DNA of 64,000 nucleotides from Caldora sp965222765 (lineage in GTDB: Bacteria; Cyanobacteriota; Cyanobacteriia; Cyanobacteriales; Coleofasciculaceae): NCBI GenBank assembly GCA_965222765.1, contig CBDCVG010000039.1, positions 1 to 64,000 of the forward strand, in the 5' to 3' direction. Below the pieces are notes generated by a model. That model worked only from the letters and a program-made list of their open reading frames with translations. It did not search any database and was not told the DNA's origin. Made by a program: the position numbers and the translations under genes. Below, piece after piece: positions 9,203 to 17,584 of the stretch; positions within the stretch are counted from its first letter, which is position 1, and each line of letters starts with the position of its first letter.

Positions 9203-9867
9203 TCTTCATTAGCTAAATAGGTTTCAATATTTTGCAGTATTTGTCTCAAATATTTCACGACTTTATTTTTAATTCTCAAGAGATCTCCCATAGTTTGAGT
9301 TCGTCCTACTTCAGCAAAAGACTTTATACCATGTGCTAAATCGTTTCTATTGGTCTTCACTGTCAACAGATCCTGTCCATTACCAGTTTTGGCATAATCA
9401 GTATTGGATGAAAAACCATACATTTCTGCTGTTTTCCTAATTTCTCTGCCATCAATATTACCTGAAAAGATCTCTTCTTTATCGAATCCAGCAGTGATGA
9501 TGTCAAGGGAGATTGCTGTTATTTCCATCAGGACTTTATCAGGATTGCGCCTTGCCAGGTTTTTGAGGACAATTTTCTTCAGTTCAGGTCTGATCTTGTC
9601 AAATGAAACTCCTTTACTACGAAGTTCCTCGAAAATTGCTTCTATAGCATCACGCATGGTAGCTTCAACCAGGTTGTATAGCAACAAAAATCCACTGGCT
9701 TTGAGAGTTTTTTCCAATCCAGGGTCAATCTTTTTGATTTTAGTTACTCCATCCTTACCCTCCATAATTAATTTGGTTGTTCCCTGTTCCAAACTCTTCA
9801 GGAAAATAAAATACTTGTTTACCTCTTTGGTTCGTTCGTTAAAATCTTGAAATAATGTGCTGGTCAT
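9172..9867 (-). CDS. HEPN-family protein, MAE_28990/MAE_18760-like
   Basis: 231 residues, mostly helical. RNDLAH (R174 to H179) is the R-x4-H signature of HEPN nucleases, which in toxin and abortive-infection systems usually cut RNA. The arrangement, with a long N-terminal helical part (FLLLYNLVEATMRDAI) before the motif, resembles the MAE_28990/MAE_18760 group named from Microcystis. Its start overlaps the stop of the DUF262 gene by four bases (ATGA), so the two are translationally coupled. It is last in the minus-strand operon and probably the effector, with activity inferred from the motif only. Confidence 0.8.
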   Translation of the reverse strand: MTSTLFQDFNERTKEVNKYFIFLKSLEQGTTKLIMEGKDGVTKIKKIDPGLEKTLKASGFLLLYNLVEATMRDAIEAIFEELRSKGVSFDKIRPELKKIVLKNLARRNPDKVLMEITAISLDIITAGFDKEEIFSGNIDGREIRKTAEMYGFSSNTDYAKTGNGQDLLTVKTNRNDLAHGIKSFAEVGRTQTMGDLLRIKNKVVKYLRQILQNIETYLANEDYLDSSRSTP

Positions 9868-10976
9868 GATTTGCCTAACAGTTGATCTCGCACATATTCG
9901 ATCCGTCGAATTACTTTAGGTCTAGAATTGCTAGCATCGGATGTAGTGTACTCTTTAAATTTGTCAGAGTTAAGCCACTTCATGGACTTTGGTTCCACAT
10001 CTCTATTTTTTCTTAAGGCAAGTGCAACACCTACAGCAATGGCTTCAAATCGGATACGGGGAGTTCTTGTGTATCCTTTGCCTTTACTAAATCCATTGGG
10101 AAAATGTTTTTCTACAAAATCCAGCATTGACTGGAATTCATTGGTCATTCCTTCACGATCGAGTCTTTCGTGATTGTGTGCTTTTAAATAATCGTTGAGG
10201 AATTCATTAACTCGTCGGTCAAAGTTCTGATAGTTATTTAGATAAGCAAAGAAACGTAATACAAACTCTTGGGGTTCCCGTCTGCGAATCGATGCTTCAG
10301 AAAACGGACATAGCTCACGAAACTTGGAATTTTCCGATAATTTTTCCATTAAATCAAGGAATGGCCCTGGTGATATACCTCTGCGCTTTTCCATATCGTT
10401 CAACTCAACACTCCCAGTGTTGATTCTTTCAAACATATCCCTACGCACTTCTTCATCTGCCTTCTCAGTTAATTGGATCATCCGCAGGGTACTTCGTTTA
10501 AAGCGCCTCTGTCGTGCGAGTGGTAAGTCAGCGAAGGTGAAGTTATTCAACATCTTCAGCTTCTTTAACTTCTGTAGGGTTAGTTCATTACTGAGGAATC
10601 TCGTCAGAGTACGGATGCGTTGTGTACCGTCTACTATCTCCAAACGTCCTAGATCATTTTCCTCATCGTAGATATCGGCAACAAAGATGTATGGTATGGG
10701 TAACCCTAAAAGCAAAGACTCTATAAATTTTGATTGTCTTGTCTCATCCCAAGCCATCTCCCGTTGGTAGTCCGGTATAAACAATTCATTGGTATCCTCT
10801 TCCCTACCATCCATGTATTTCTGAACCAGTATTTCCACTGGATACTCTTTGGTGTCGTAATCGACAGGCTTTTGCTTTTCCCGAATCTCGGCTTCGGCGG
10901 CTTCTCTGAGCTTATCTGTGATTTTTAGCTCTGGTAGCATACTTTGACCTTGGGTATTATGTTCGGCAACATTCAA
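9864..10976 (-). CDS. DUF262 domain protein (GmrS/ParB-like NTPase)
   Basis: 370 residues. The DUF262 core is clear: IPDYQREMAWDETRQSKFIE, then LPIPYIFVAD, then EIVDGTQRIRTLTRFL, equivalent to the DGQQR motif of the family, with Thr for the first Gln. DUF262 is the nucleotide-dependent half of type IV restriction enzymes such as GmrSD. Here the usual DUF1524 His-Me nuclease half is missing, and separate PIN-like and HEPN proteins flank it. It overlaps both neighbours by four bases (10973-10976 and 9864-9867). It may be the sensor or switch of a multi-gene defence module. Confidence 0.85.
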   Translation of the reverse strand: MNVAEHNTQGQSMLPELKITDKLREAAEAEIREKQKPVDYDTKEYPVEILVQKYMDGREEDTNELFIPDYQREMAWDETRQSKFIESLLLGLPIPYIFVADIYDEENDLGRLEIVDGTQRIRTLTRFLSNELTLQKLKKLKMLNNFTFADLPLARQRRFKRSTLRMIQLTEKADEEVRRDMFERINTGSVELNDMEKRRGISPGPFLDLMEKLSENSKFRELCPFSEASIRRREPQEFVLRFFAYLNNYQNFDRRVNEFLNDYLKAHNHERLDREGMTNEFQSMLDFVEKHFPNGFSKGKGYTRTPRIRFEAIAVGVALALRKNRDVEPKSMKWLNSDKFKEYTTSDASNSRPKVIRRIEYVRDQLLGKS

Positions 10977-11521
10977 TCCTTAATGTAGCCTAACAAGCGT
11001 TTTTGTTCTGGTATTGCTCCACCTTCTAACCAGGCAATTGGTTGTTCTTCTTCAACAAGATCAGGATTAACCCAAGCAATTGTCCGAAGTATCGAAGATT
11101 CCTGAGCAGCTCTTCTAAAAAACTTTCGAGCTGTTTTCTCATCTAGAGAAATAATAGTTTTATCAGAAGCTAATGCTGCTTCAAGAAGATGAATATCTTT
11201 GATAATTTGCTTCCTTTGTTCATCAGTTGCAGCAATTTTTTCTAGGCATTCCCAGAGACTACTATCGGTTGGTAGATTCTTCAATGGTAACAGCTTCTTC
11301 TTAGCTATCATTGTAGCTAACCATTGACGAGCAAAGCGTGACTGATGTTGATCCCATTCTTTACGAATTTCTGGTGTCATTACAATCCGGTGGCAAATTG
11401 TTAAAACATTTTCCAGAAAATTTCGGCAGTTAGAGGATGTCGGATGACTCGTGTGTGGAGGTCCAGCAGCTCTGGCTACAGAAGCATCAATAACTAAACA
11501 TTTGGAACTACTTTTAGACAT
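10973..11521 (-). CDS. PIN-like nuclease protein
   Basis: 182 residues. Acidic residues are spaced as in PIN ribonucleases: D12 in VIDAS, a Glu in PEIRKEWDQH, and DIHLLEAALASD with IISLDE further on. It is annotated as PIN-like by pattern, because overall similarity to VapC is low. The ATG at 11521 falls inside a 9-bp target duplication made by a MITE, so its original upstream neighbour was the ATPase gene, whose TAA abutted this ATG. With the MITE present no good ribosome-binding site is visible. Its stop overlaps the DUF262 start by four bases. Confidence 0.72.
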   Translation of the reverse strand: MSKSSSKCLVIDASVARAAGPPHTSHPTSSNCRNFLENVLTICHRIVMTPEIRKEWDQHQSRFARQWLATMIAKKKLLPLKNLPTDSSLWECLEKIAATDEQRKQIIKDIHLLEAALASDKTIISLDEKTARKFFRRAAQESSILRTIAWVNPDLVEEEQPIAWLEGGAIPEQKRLLGYIKD

Positions 11522-11527
11522 TTAATC

Positions 11528-11707
11528 TGGTGAGGTTAAATTTACAGTGGCTTTCAAGAAATAAGGCAGAAGGCAGAGGGCAGAAACCACCCCTAACCCC
11601 TCTGATGAGGGAAACAGAAGGGAAGAGAATTTGACAAAAGTTTCTTCACTCATTACTCATTACTCATTACTCAAAAAAGCTCTCCCACACCTTTTTTCAC
11701 CTCACCC
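11528..11707. mobile_element. 180-bp MITE (GGTGAGG family) with 9-bp target duplication
   Basis: The ends read GGTGAGGTTAAA and TTTTCACCTCACCC, and the interior carries CATTACT heptamers. The 9-mer CATTTAATC flanks it on both sides (11519-11527 and 11708-11716), which is a target-site duplication. One copy holds the ATPase stop codon and the other the PIN start codon. A sister copy is at 19513-19658, with remnants at 24668-24839 and 38019-38118. Confidence 0.88.
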
Positions 11708-11710
11708 CAT

Positions 11711-13069
11711 TTAATCCTTCCAGAGTTTAGTTTCAGCAGCAGTCAAGTAACGATTTTGAGTAGACAAAGCTACTTCGCTAAAATCTTCTGGCCAATCTTC
11801 AAAAGCTCCAGTTTCATCAAGCTCTCCACTGGATATTTTTGTGGTTCCATCTTCTTGTCGAGTAAACCAGTGAAGTTTTACTTGATCTGATGATAGTTGT
11901 CCTTCAGCAACAAGAGACTGAACACCTAATAAAAATAGCTCACTATGAGTTTCCACAACAACACGTACACCTCTATTCGCTGCTTCAGCAAAAATCTCAG
12001 CTAGGGCAACTTGTGCACGCGGGTGTAAGTGAATCTCTGGCTGTTCAATGTAAACTAACTGTCCTGGACTAGCAGTCAGTAGAGCAACCAAAACTGGCAA
12101 TACTTGAGAAACACCAAAGCCGACATCAACGATACTTACCATGTCTTGTTTCGTAGTTTTCGAGTTGCTACTACATGGTAAGCGTCCGACTTTGAGTTCA
12201 ACTTGAGTATCATTAATTTGCTGGGACTCTATTATTGATGTTAAGCCAAGTTTTTGCAAGGCTTGTATTAATTTATCGAGATTTTTGTCATTATTGATCT
12301 GCCAGTAATTCACAACGCTAGCAACGTAGTTGTCAAAAGTTCCGGGAAACATATTGCTAACAGCTGTAGTTTTATAGGTTCTCTCCGGATTTCCTCTTAA
12401 TCCAGGAACATGTATGATGCTTTGAATATAGTCTTCAAATCTCGAAGCAGGATCACTAATAAGTGACATCTTCATTCTATAACCGGAAGTTTGGTTAAAA
12501 AAAGCAATTTCAAAAAAACATCTATTTCTTATGACTTTTAAATTTGTATTTCTATTTTCTCCAATTTTTGATTTATAATCATGCAATGATTGCATCAAGT
12601 CTCGCGTATGTTGTGGTAATAGATATATCAATTCTTCATGAATCATTTCAGGAACTATTTTAAATTGTGTTTCTTCTCTCTCATACTCCATTGATACCAA
12701 ATTAATTGGTTGTTGCGGTTGCTTGCCAAAAGAACAGGTAATGGTTTCATTGCCATTGATTTCTATGCTCACCTTAAATTCTTTAGCTTTTTCTTTTGGA
12801 TTAATTGCCAATAACTGTTCTGCTGATGTGAACTTTAAGTTTGGTCCATTAATTAGTAGAGCACCGGGATCGTAATTGGCTTCTAAGGTCTGTTTCATGA
12901 GTAAAACAGGCTGCATAATACTAGATTTGCCAGAACTATTTGCACCTGCCAAAATTGTTAATGAAGAAATATCAATTATTGACTCATCGTATAGTGATTT
13001 ATAGCCTTTAATTTTGATAGCAGTAATACCTTGTCGATTTTTTAGGTTTTGAGATTTTGCTTGAGTCAT
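11711..13069 (-). CDS. AAA15/DUF3696-type ATPase
   Basis: 452-residue predicted ATPase of the RecF/OLD-like AAA15 class. Walker A is GANSSGKS (residues 42-49), the signature region is VGFGVSQVLPVL, Walker B is VYIEQPEIHLHP, and VVVETHSELFLLG follows, as in DUF3696 proteins. Such ATPases commonly sense damage or phage and license a partner nuclease. Before the MITE insertion its TAA directly preceded the ATG of the PIN gene, so it was the first gene of an ATPase-PIN-DUF262-HEPN operon. The start is only 10 bp from the divergent gene at 13080. Confidence 0.88.
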   Translation of the reverse strand: MTQAKSQNLKNRQGITAIKIKGYKSLYDESIIDISSLTILAGANSSGKSSIMQPVLLMKQTLEANYDPGALLINGPNLKFTSAEQLLAINPKEKAKEFKVSIEINGNETITCSFGKQPQQPINLVSMEYEREETQFKIVPEMIHEELIYLLPQHTRDLMQSLHDYKSKIGENRNTNLKVIRNRCFFEIAFFNQTSGYRMKMSLISDPASRFEDYIQSIIHVPGLRGNPERTYKTTAVSNMFPGTFDNYVASVVNYWQINNDKNLDKLIQALQKLGLTSIIESQQINDTQVELKVGRLPCSSNSKTTKQDMVSIVDVGFGVSQVLPVLVALLTASPGQLVYIEQPEIHLHPRAQVALAEIFAEAANRGVRVVVETHSELFLLGVQSLVAEGQLSSDQVKLHWFTRQEDGTTKISSGELDETGAFEDWPEDFSEVALSTQNRYLTAAETKLWKD

Positions 13070-13079
13070 AGCAGAAATT

Positions 13080-13469
13080 ATGATTTTGTACCAAATTCAG
13101 GAATTAGAGAAAAGATTGTCGAATATCAATATCGATGATCTATTCCAGGCGACTTCTATGCTTTGGAATGAAGAGTTGCTGAATGATCAATTTTACGGAA
13201 GTGCTTTGAAGTTCTATATATTGTTATCCTACAGTCCGGTCTTCTGTAGTGAAGATCCGGTACGAATTTTCTATAATCGGTATTATTGGTTTCTGACCTT
13301 TGTTGAAAAGTATAAGCTAAAAAATGGCGATAATGCAGGTTTGGAACAACAGGTTTTTAAACTATTGGAGGAGGTTGATAGGATTGATAGTAATATCGAT
13401 TGGGACATCATTGAGCAATTGAACAATCAAGCAATACAGGAAGTGCGATCAGCTTCGTTGGTACTGTAG
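13080..13469 (+). CDS. hypothetical protein (129 aa)
   Basis: 129 residues, soluble and rich in Leu, Tyr and Asn, with no family I recognise. The N-terminus is helical (ILYQIQELEKRLSN) and a central aromatic run reads IFYNRYYWFLTFVEKY. It is divergent from the ATPase with only 10 bp between start codons, so at least one promoter must lie inside the other gene. It ends just before a HIP1 site. It may be an accessory gene of the adjacent defence-like operon, but only position suggests this. Confidence 0.55.
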   Translation: MILYQIQELEKRLSNINIDDLFQATSMLWNEELLNDQFYGSALKFYILLSYSPVFCSEDPVRIFYNRYYWFLTFVEKYKLKNGDNAGLEQQVFKLLEEVDRIDSNIDWDIIEQLNNQAIQEVRSASLVL

Positions 13470-13479
13470 GCGATCGCAC

Positions 13480-13869
13480 TTAGATGCTTGGTAGTTGCTT
13501 AGGACTCAACTCAAATGCCATTTGTGATCCATAAAAGCAAACATCAAACTCCAACAAGAAGTTCATGCGCCCTAGCAGCAGGGGTACCTCATTAGATTGA
13601 CTCCATGCAAAAACCAAGCGCACGGTCGAGAAAGAAGCAATTTTTGCAGATACCATCAAACCTCTCGCCTCGACAGGTGCTAAATTTCCAGCAAGTGTTA
13701 CAGATGTCATCTGTTCTTGCCAAACTGCACCAAGTTGAATACCCACGCTATATGGCAGAACATTAACACTAGCACCAGTATCAACTAAGCCTGTAACCTC
13801 TACAGAAGTATCACCGTGTGTAAGAGTAATAGGTAACAGTGGAACTAAGATCAGTAATTCCAAAAGCAT
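13480..13869 (-). CDS. retropepsin-like clan AA aspartic protease
   Basis: 129 residues with the retroviral-type aspartyl protease signature GLVDTGASVNVLPYSVG (catalytic D in DTGA at about residue 31) and the second conserved element VPLLLGRMNFLLEFDV. Clan AA proteases act as dimers. Bacterial members are common in cyanobacteria, with mostly unknown substrates. The gene follows a 71-codon gene by 32 bp on the same strand, and this pair looks like a two-gene unit. Confidence 0.75.
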   Translation of the reverse strand: MLLELLILVPLLPITLTHGDTSVEVTGLVDTGASVNVLPYSVGIQLGAVWQEQMTSVTLAGNLAPVEARGLMVSAKIASFSTVRLVFAWSQSNEVPLLLGRMNFLLEFDVCFYGSQMAFELSPKQLPSI

Positions 13870-13901
13870 CTTGTTTTTCTGAGAAAGAGAAACGATGTGA
13901 G

Positions 13902-14117
13902 TTAAACATTACTTGTCCGCTTATCCTCTTCTAGCAACTCGGCTAGCTTGTGGGCAGCTTCATGTGAATTATAAGGAGACGAAATAGTATAGGTTGCTCC
14001 AGGTTGCAAAAGCGCATCTTCCTCTCTAGCAAGCTCAAGGACTAAAAACTGCATAATCCTTAACTTATCTGCGCGGGAGAGATTTTTGAGAGTTGGAAGC
14101 AGCTCTGTTACACTCAT
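13902..14117 (-). CDS. small hypothetical protein upstream of the aspartic protease
   Basis: 71 residues: a helical start (LLPTLKNLSRADKLRIMQFL) followed by LVLELAREE and an acidic end (LAELLEEDKRTSN). The LSRADKLRIMQFLVLELA pattern occurs in short cyanobacterial proteins encoded directly before toxin or protease genes, which suggests an antitoxin-like or adaptor role. That is an analogy and has not been demonstrated. Confidence 0.6.
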   Translation of the reverse strand: MSVTELLPTLKNLSRADKLRIMQFLVLELAREEDALLQPGATYTISSPYNSHEAAHKLAELLEEDKRTSNV

Positions 14118-14171
14118 AGTTAGTTCAGCCTAGGTTACCTATTCCAATTTTAACTTTTGGGTGTTGCTCCT

Positions 14172-17100
14172 TCATTCCATAATCGCACTTTTGTTCAAAG
14201 AAATCAGTTGCCGAAACGCATTGTTATCCAGCTCCGTCAACCAGGATTCATCAGAACCAACGATCGCTCCTGCTAGTTTCTTCTTATCTTCAATCATCTC
14301 GTCAATACGCTCTTCTAGAGTGCCGATTGCGACAAATTTGTGGACAAACACGTTCTTCTTCTGTCCAATACGGAAGGCGCGATCCGTTGCTTGATTTTCC
14401 ACCGACGGATTCCACCAGCGATCGAAGTGGAAGACGTGGTTAGCTTTGGTTAGGGTAATCCCGACGCCACCTGCTTTGAGGGAGAGCACAAATACCGATG
14501 GTTCGGTTTCCGGGTTTTGAAACTCAGTAATCATCGCTTCACGTTTTTTCCGGGATGTGCCCCCGTGGAGGTAGTAGGTGTTGTAGTGGCAGGATTGGCG
14601 CAGGTATTTTTCCAAGGCAGCACCCAGTTCAGTGAATTGGGTAAACACTAACAAACTTTCCCCTTCCTCCATCACCTCTTCAACCATTTCCGTGAGGCGG
14701 GTGAGTTTGTGCGATCGCACTGCGGTAAAATCACTGTTGTCTTGTAAAAACTGCATGGGATGGTTGCAAACCTGTTTCAGTTTCGTCAGGGTGGCAAGAA
14801 TCAAACCCTTGCGCTGAATGCCTTCTGCTTCTTGCAACTGTTCCTCAACATCTTTCACCACTGCTTCGTAGAGGGATGCTTGCTCTTTAGTAAGGTTGCA
14901 AAACAGTTTTTGCTCTACCTTATCAGGCAGATCTTTAATGATGGATTGATCCGTTTTCACCCGCCGTAAAATGAAGGGTTCTACCAACTTTTTCAGAGTA
15001 GTGGATTGGCGAAGATTGTTGTTTTTTTGGATTGGTAGCTCAAAGTTGCGACGAAACTGTGCCTGGGTTCCTAAGTAACCTGGATTCAAAAAGTTGAAGA
15101 TCGACCACAAATCCAGCAAGCGGTTTTCAATTGGGGTTCCCGTTAAAGCAAAACGGTGGGGAGCAGAGAATTTGAGAATGGCTTTGGTTAAAGCTGCCTT
15201 AGGATTCTTGATATTTTGGGCTTCGTCTAACACTATGCGATGCCACTGGATACCGTTGAACAGCTTAGCATCCTTGCGAGCCAGAGCAAAGGAGGTAATG
15301 AGGATGTCATGATCACGGCAGGCTTGTTTGAAGGTTTTGGCTTCTTTAGCGCGATCGCTTCCATGATGTACTGTAGCCTTAATCTGGGGGGCAAATTTGT
15401 GGAGTTCGTGGAACCAGTTGCCAACAACGGAGGTGGGAGCAATGAGCAGGGTGGGGGGAATTTTTAGCCCTGGTTGCTGTTGAGCAAGTTCCCGCTCTTG
15501 TACCAAACGGGCGATTACCTGGATAGTTTTCCCCAAACCCATATCATCTGCTAAACAGCCGTTGATTCCCAGCTGTTCTAAGTATTGCATCCAAGAGACG
15601 CCTCGTTTTTGATATTCCCGCAGCTTACCCTGGAAGGCTTTTGGGTTATCTACAGGCTGAAGCTGACTCTTGTCTCCCAGTTTGGTCAGCATATCAGCAA
15701 GGGCATCCTCGCGATCGCACTCAATCTCCAGCTCTTCATCTTTATCTCCAGCAGTGAGCTTGAGGAAGTCGAGCAAACTGAGTTCTGGATTCTCTTCCTG
15801 ATGGTTTTTCCAGAAATTCAGCATTTGCTGCATTTTATCCTGATCCAGCTCCATCCACTGACCACGAAACTTGACTAGGGGCGTTTTCGCATCAACCAGT
15901 TGGTTCCACTCCTGCTCAGTAACCCTCTCACCAGCGATAGCTAGTTCATACTGATATTCCACTAAACTTTCAAAGGAAACATAGCTTTTGGATTTGTTTT
16001 CAGCAACTGAAAGGGATTTCCCCTTTACCTTCAGGCGAACCTTGGCTCGTTGCCGTCCTTTCGGTGTCCACCAAGCGGGCACAACCACCTTATAGCCTGC
16101 ATTTTCCAGCACCCAAGCAGACTCCTTCAGAAATTGGAATGCAGCATCCAGACTCAGAAAAATACCGATGGGTTGATCCGTTTCCAGTCCCTGCCAGAGA
16201 GCGGGGTAGATGCGAGCAGCATAACCCAGATTCAGCAACAAATTTTGCTCAAACTCTTTCCCCAGTTGTTCTTTCACCTGCTCCTGCTGTAATGGACGCA
16301 TCCGCCAGTAGTCGTCTAAAGATACTCTCAGAGACGGGTCATGCTTGGGAGCTACTTGAAACTGGAGCTGCCAGGCATCCTCTGGTTTGGGGGGATCTTG
16401 GAGGTGAAAATAGAGGTAAAAGGGTTGATCCGTTTGGGTGCGGACAATGCGATTGCGCCACGCCTGCCACTGTGTGTATTGCTCTAGCTTCTCCGTCGAA
16501 GTCCAATAGGTATTGCCATTAGCTTGCTTCAAGCAATCTTCAAGTATTGAATCGGCAATCGTCTTCTCAAATGCCTGAGTAGTGTAGATATGGGTAACAA
16601 TCTCCGTCAGCAAGCAGTCACAGAAATGACGAAGCAGTGAAAAGCGATCATAGAATTCCGGCGTTTCACTGGGTTGTGCAAATCCCCCTGCACAAATCAG
16701 CGGCATGTAATCCACATATTGCTCAAGGGTGGTTTGATATTCTTCACCGATGAATTCCCACCCTGGATAAATCTCAAATTCTCCTAGAGCAGCAGTGGAC
16801 TTTCGCTTTGATTTAGAGGCTTTGGGTTGTTTCAGCTGCCGATATTTCAGGGCAGGAATATATTGATCTTTGAAAATAATCCGTTTCAGGGCTTGGGTAA
16901 AATGAAACCAAAATAATAAGTCTGCCCCTAATTGAATCTCACTCAAATTATGTAGGGCGATGAAATGTAAATCGTTGAGTAGGGGGACTACCGAATTAAC
17001 CTGAGCTTTGCCATAGGTGCTGGTTTTCGTTGATGCCAGGGTGCGGTAACAGTCCACCTGCCAGTACTGAAACTCAAAGGATTCTGGCAATTCTTCTTCT

Positions 17101-17387
17101 AAATAGCGGGACAATTCCAGGGATGGTAGGGGTTGAGCCTCAACCGTCGGCAGCAGGAAATAGCAAGGCTCAATCAAATCTTCGAGTTGGCGATAGTCTG
17201 GTGGCTTAATTCCAAACTCACTGGCTAGGAGTGCAGCCAAATCCGCCGCAACCAGTTGTCGGGGATGGCGCTGATTGGGTTTACGAAATCGCTTTATTTT
17301 CGTCGTCTCAACCCAAAGATAAAATGCACCCGATTGAATAAATTCATTTCCAGATTGAGGAATCCAGGTGCCGTGAAGAATTTGCAT
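14172..17387 (-). CDS. SNF2-family DEAD/DEAH helicase-like ATPase
   Basis: 1071-residue SWI2/SNF2 ATPase, a DNA translocase. The N-terminal half (to about 560) holds the bacterial SNF2-associated region. Walker A is ADDMGLGKT near residue 610, the DEAH-equivalent is DEAQNIKNPKAA near 720, then LTGTPIENRL, and the C-terminal helicase lobe has LSLKAGGVGITLTKANHV and QATDRAFRIGQ. Length and layout fit the HepA-like proteins found in most cyanobacteria. Targets are unknown, and some relatives work in defence or transcription recycling. It is probably transcribed alone. Confidence 0.93.
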   Translation of the reverse strand: MQILHGTWIPQSGNEFIQSGAFYLWVETTKIKRFRKPNQRHPRQLVAADLAALLASEFGIKPPDYRQLEDLIEPCYFLLPTVEAQPLPSLELSRYLEEELPESFEFQYWQVDCYRTLASTKTSTYGKAQVNSVVPLLNDLHFIALHNLSEIQLGADLLFWFHFTQALKRIIFKDQYIPALKYRQLKQPKASKSKRKSTAALGEFEIYPGWEFIGEEYQTTLEQYVDYMPLICAGGFAQPSETPEFYDRFSLLRHFCDCLLTEIVTHIYTTQAFEKTIADSILEDCLKQANGNTYWTSTEKLEQYTQWQAWRNRIVRTQTDQPFYLYFHLQDPPKPEDAWQLQFQVAPKHDPSLRVSLDDYWRMRPLQQEQVKEQLGKEFEQNLLLNLGYAARIYPALWQGLETDQPIGIFLSLDAAFQFLKESAWVLENAGYKVVVPAWWTPKGRQRAKVRLKVKGKSLSVAENKSKSYVSFESLVEYQYELAIAGERVTEQEWNQLVDAKTPLVKFRGQWMELDQDKMQQMLNFWKNHQEENPELSLLDFLKLTAGDKDEELEIECDREDALADMLTKLGDKSQLQPVDNPKAFQGKLREYQKRGVSWMQYLEQLGINGCLADDMGLGKTIQVIARLVQERELAQQQPGLKIPPTLLIAPTSVVGNWFHELHKFAPQIKATVHHGSDRAKEAKTFKQACRDHDILITSFALARKDAKLFNGIQWHRIVLDEAQNIKNPKAALTKAILKFSAPHRFALTGTPIENRLLDLWSIFNFLNPGYLGTQAQFRRNFELPIQKNNNLRQSTTLKKLVEPFILRRVKTDQSIIKDLPDKVEQKLFCNLTKEQASLYEAVVKDVEEQLQEAEGIQRKGLILATLTKLKQVCNHPMQFLQDNSDFTAVRSHKLTRLTEMVEEVMEEGESLLVFTQFTELGAALEKYLRQSCHYNTYYLHGGTSRKKREAMITEFQNPETEPSVFVLSLKAGGVGITLTKANHVFHFDRWWNPSVENQATDRAFRIGQKKNVFVHKFVAIGTLEERIDEMIEDKKKLAGAIVGSDESWLTELDNNAFRQLISLNKSAIME

Positions 17388-17527
17388 AGCCAGTCACGGA
17401 ATATAAGGCAAGGATCAAGACATCAAGCCGCATTGGCTCAAGTAAATATTACACAGTTTAACTTGACAGTCGTCTAACAGTGAGCGCACCACCAGCTATG
17501 AAGCTCAGAAACAAGCCAAATTCTCTT

Positions 17528-17567
17528 CCCTCCTGCCTCCTGCCTCCTGCCCCCTGCCTCCTGCCTT
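17528..17567. repeat. heptanucleotide tandem repeat (CCTCCTG)
   Basis: About five copies of the 7-mer CCTCCTG/CCCCCTG lie between the SNF2 gene and the SpoIIE phosphatase gene. The same motif occurs at 60036-60120. Confidence 0.7.
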
Positions 17568-17584
17568 GTTTCTTCAGAGTATCA

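Noticed and set aside
16064..16522. 152-codon plus-strand frame inside the SNF2 gene
   Set aside because: Antisense shadow of a clear SNF2 coding region.
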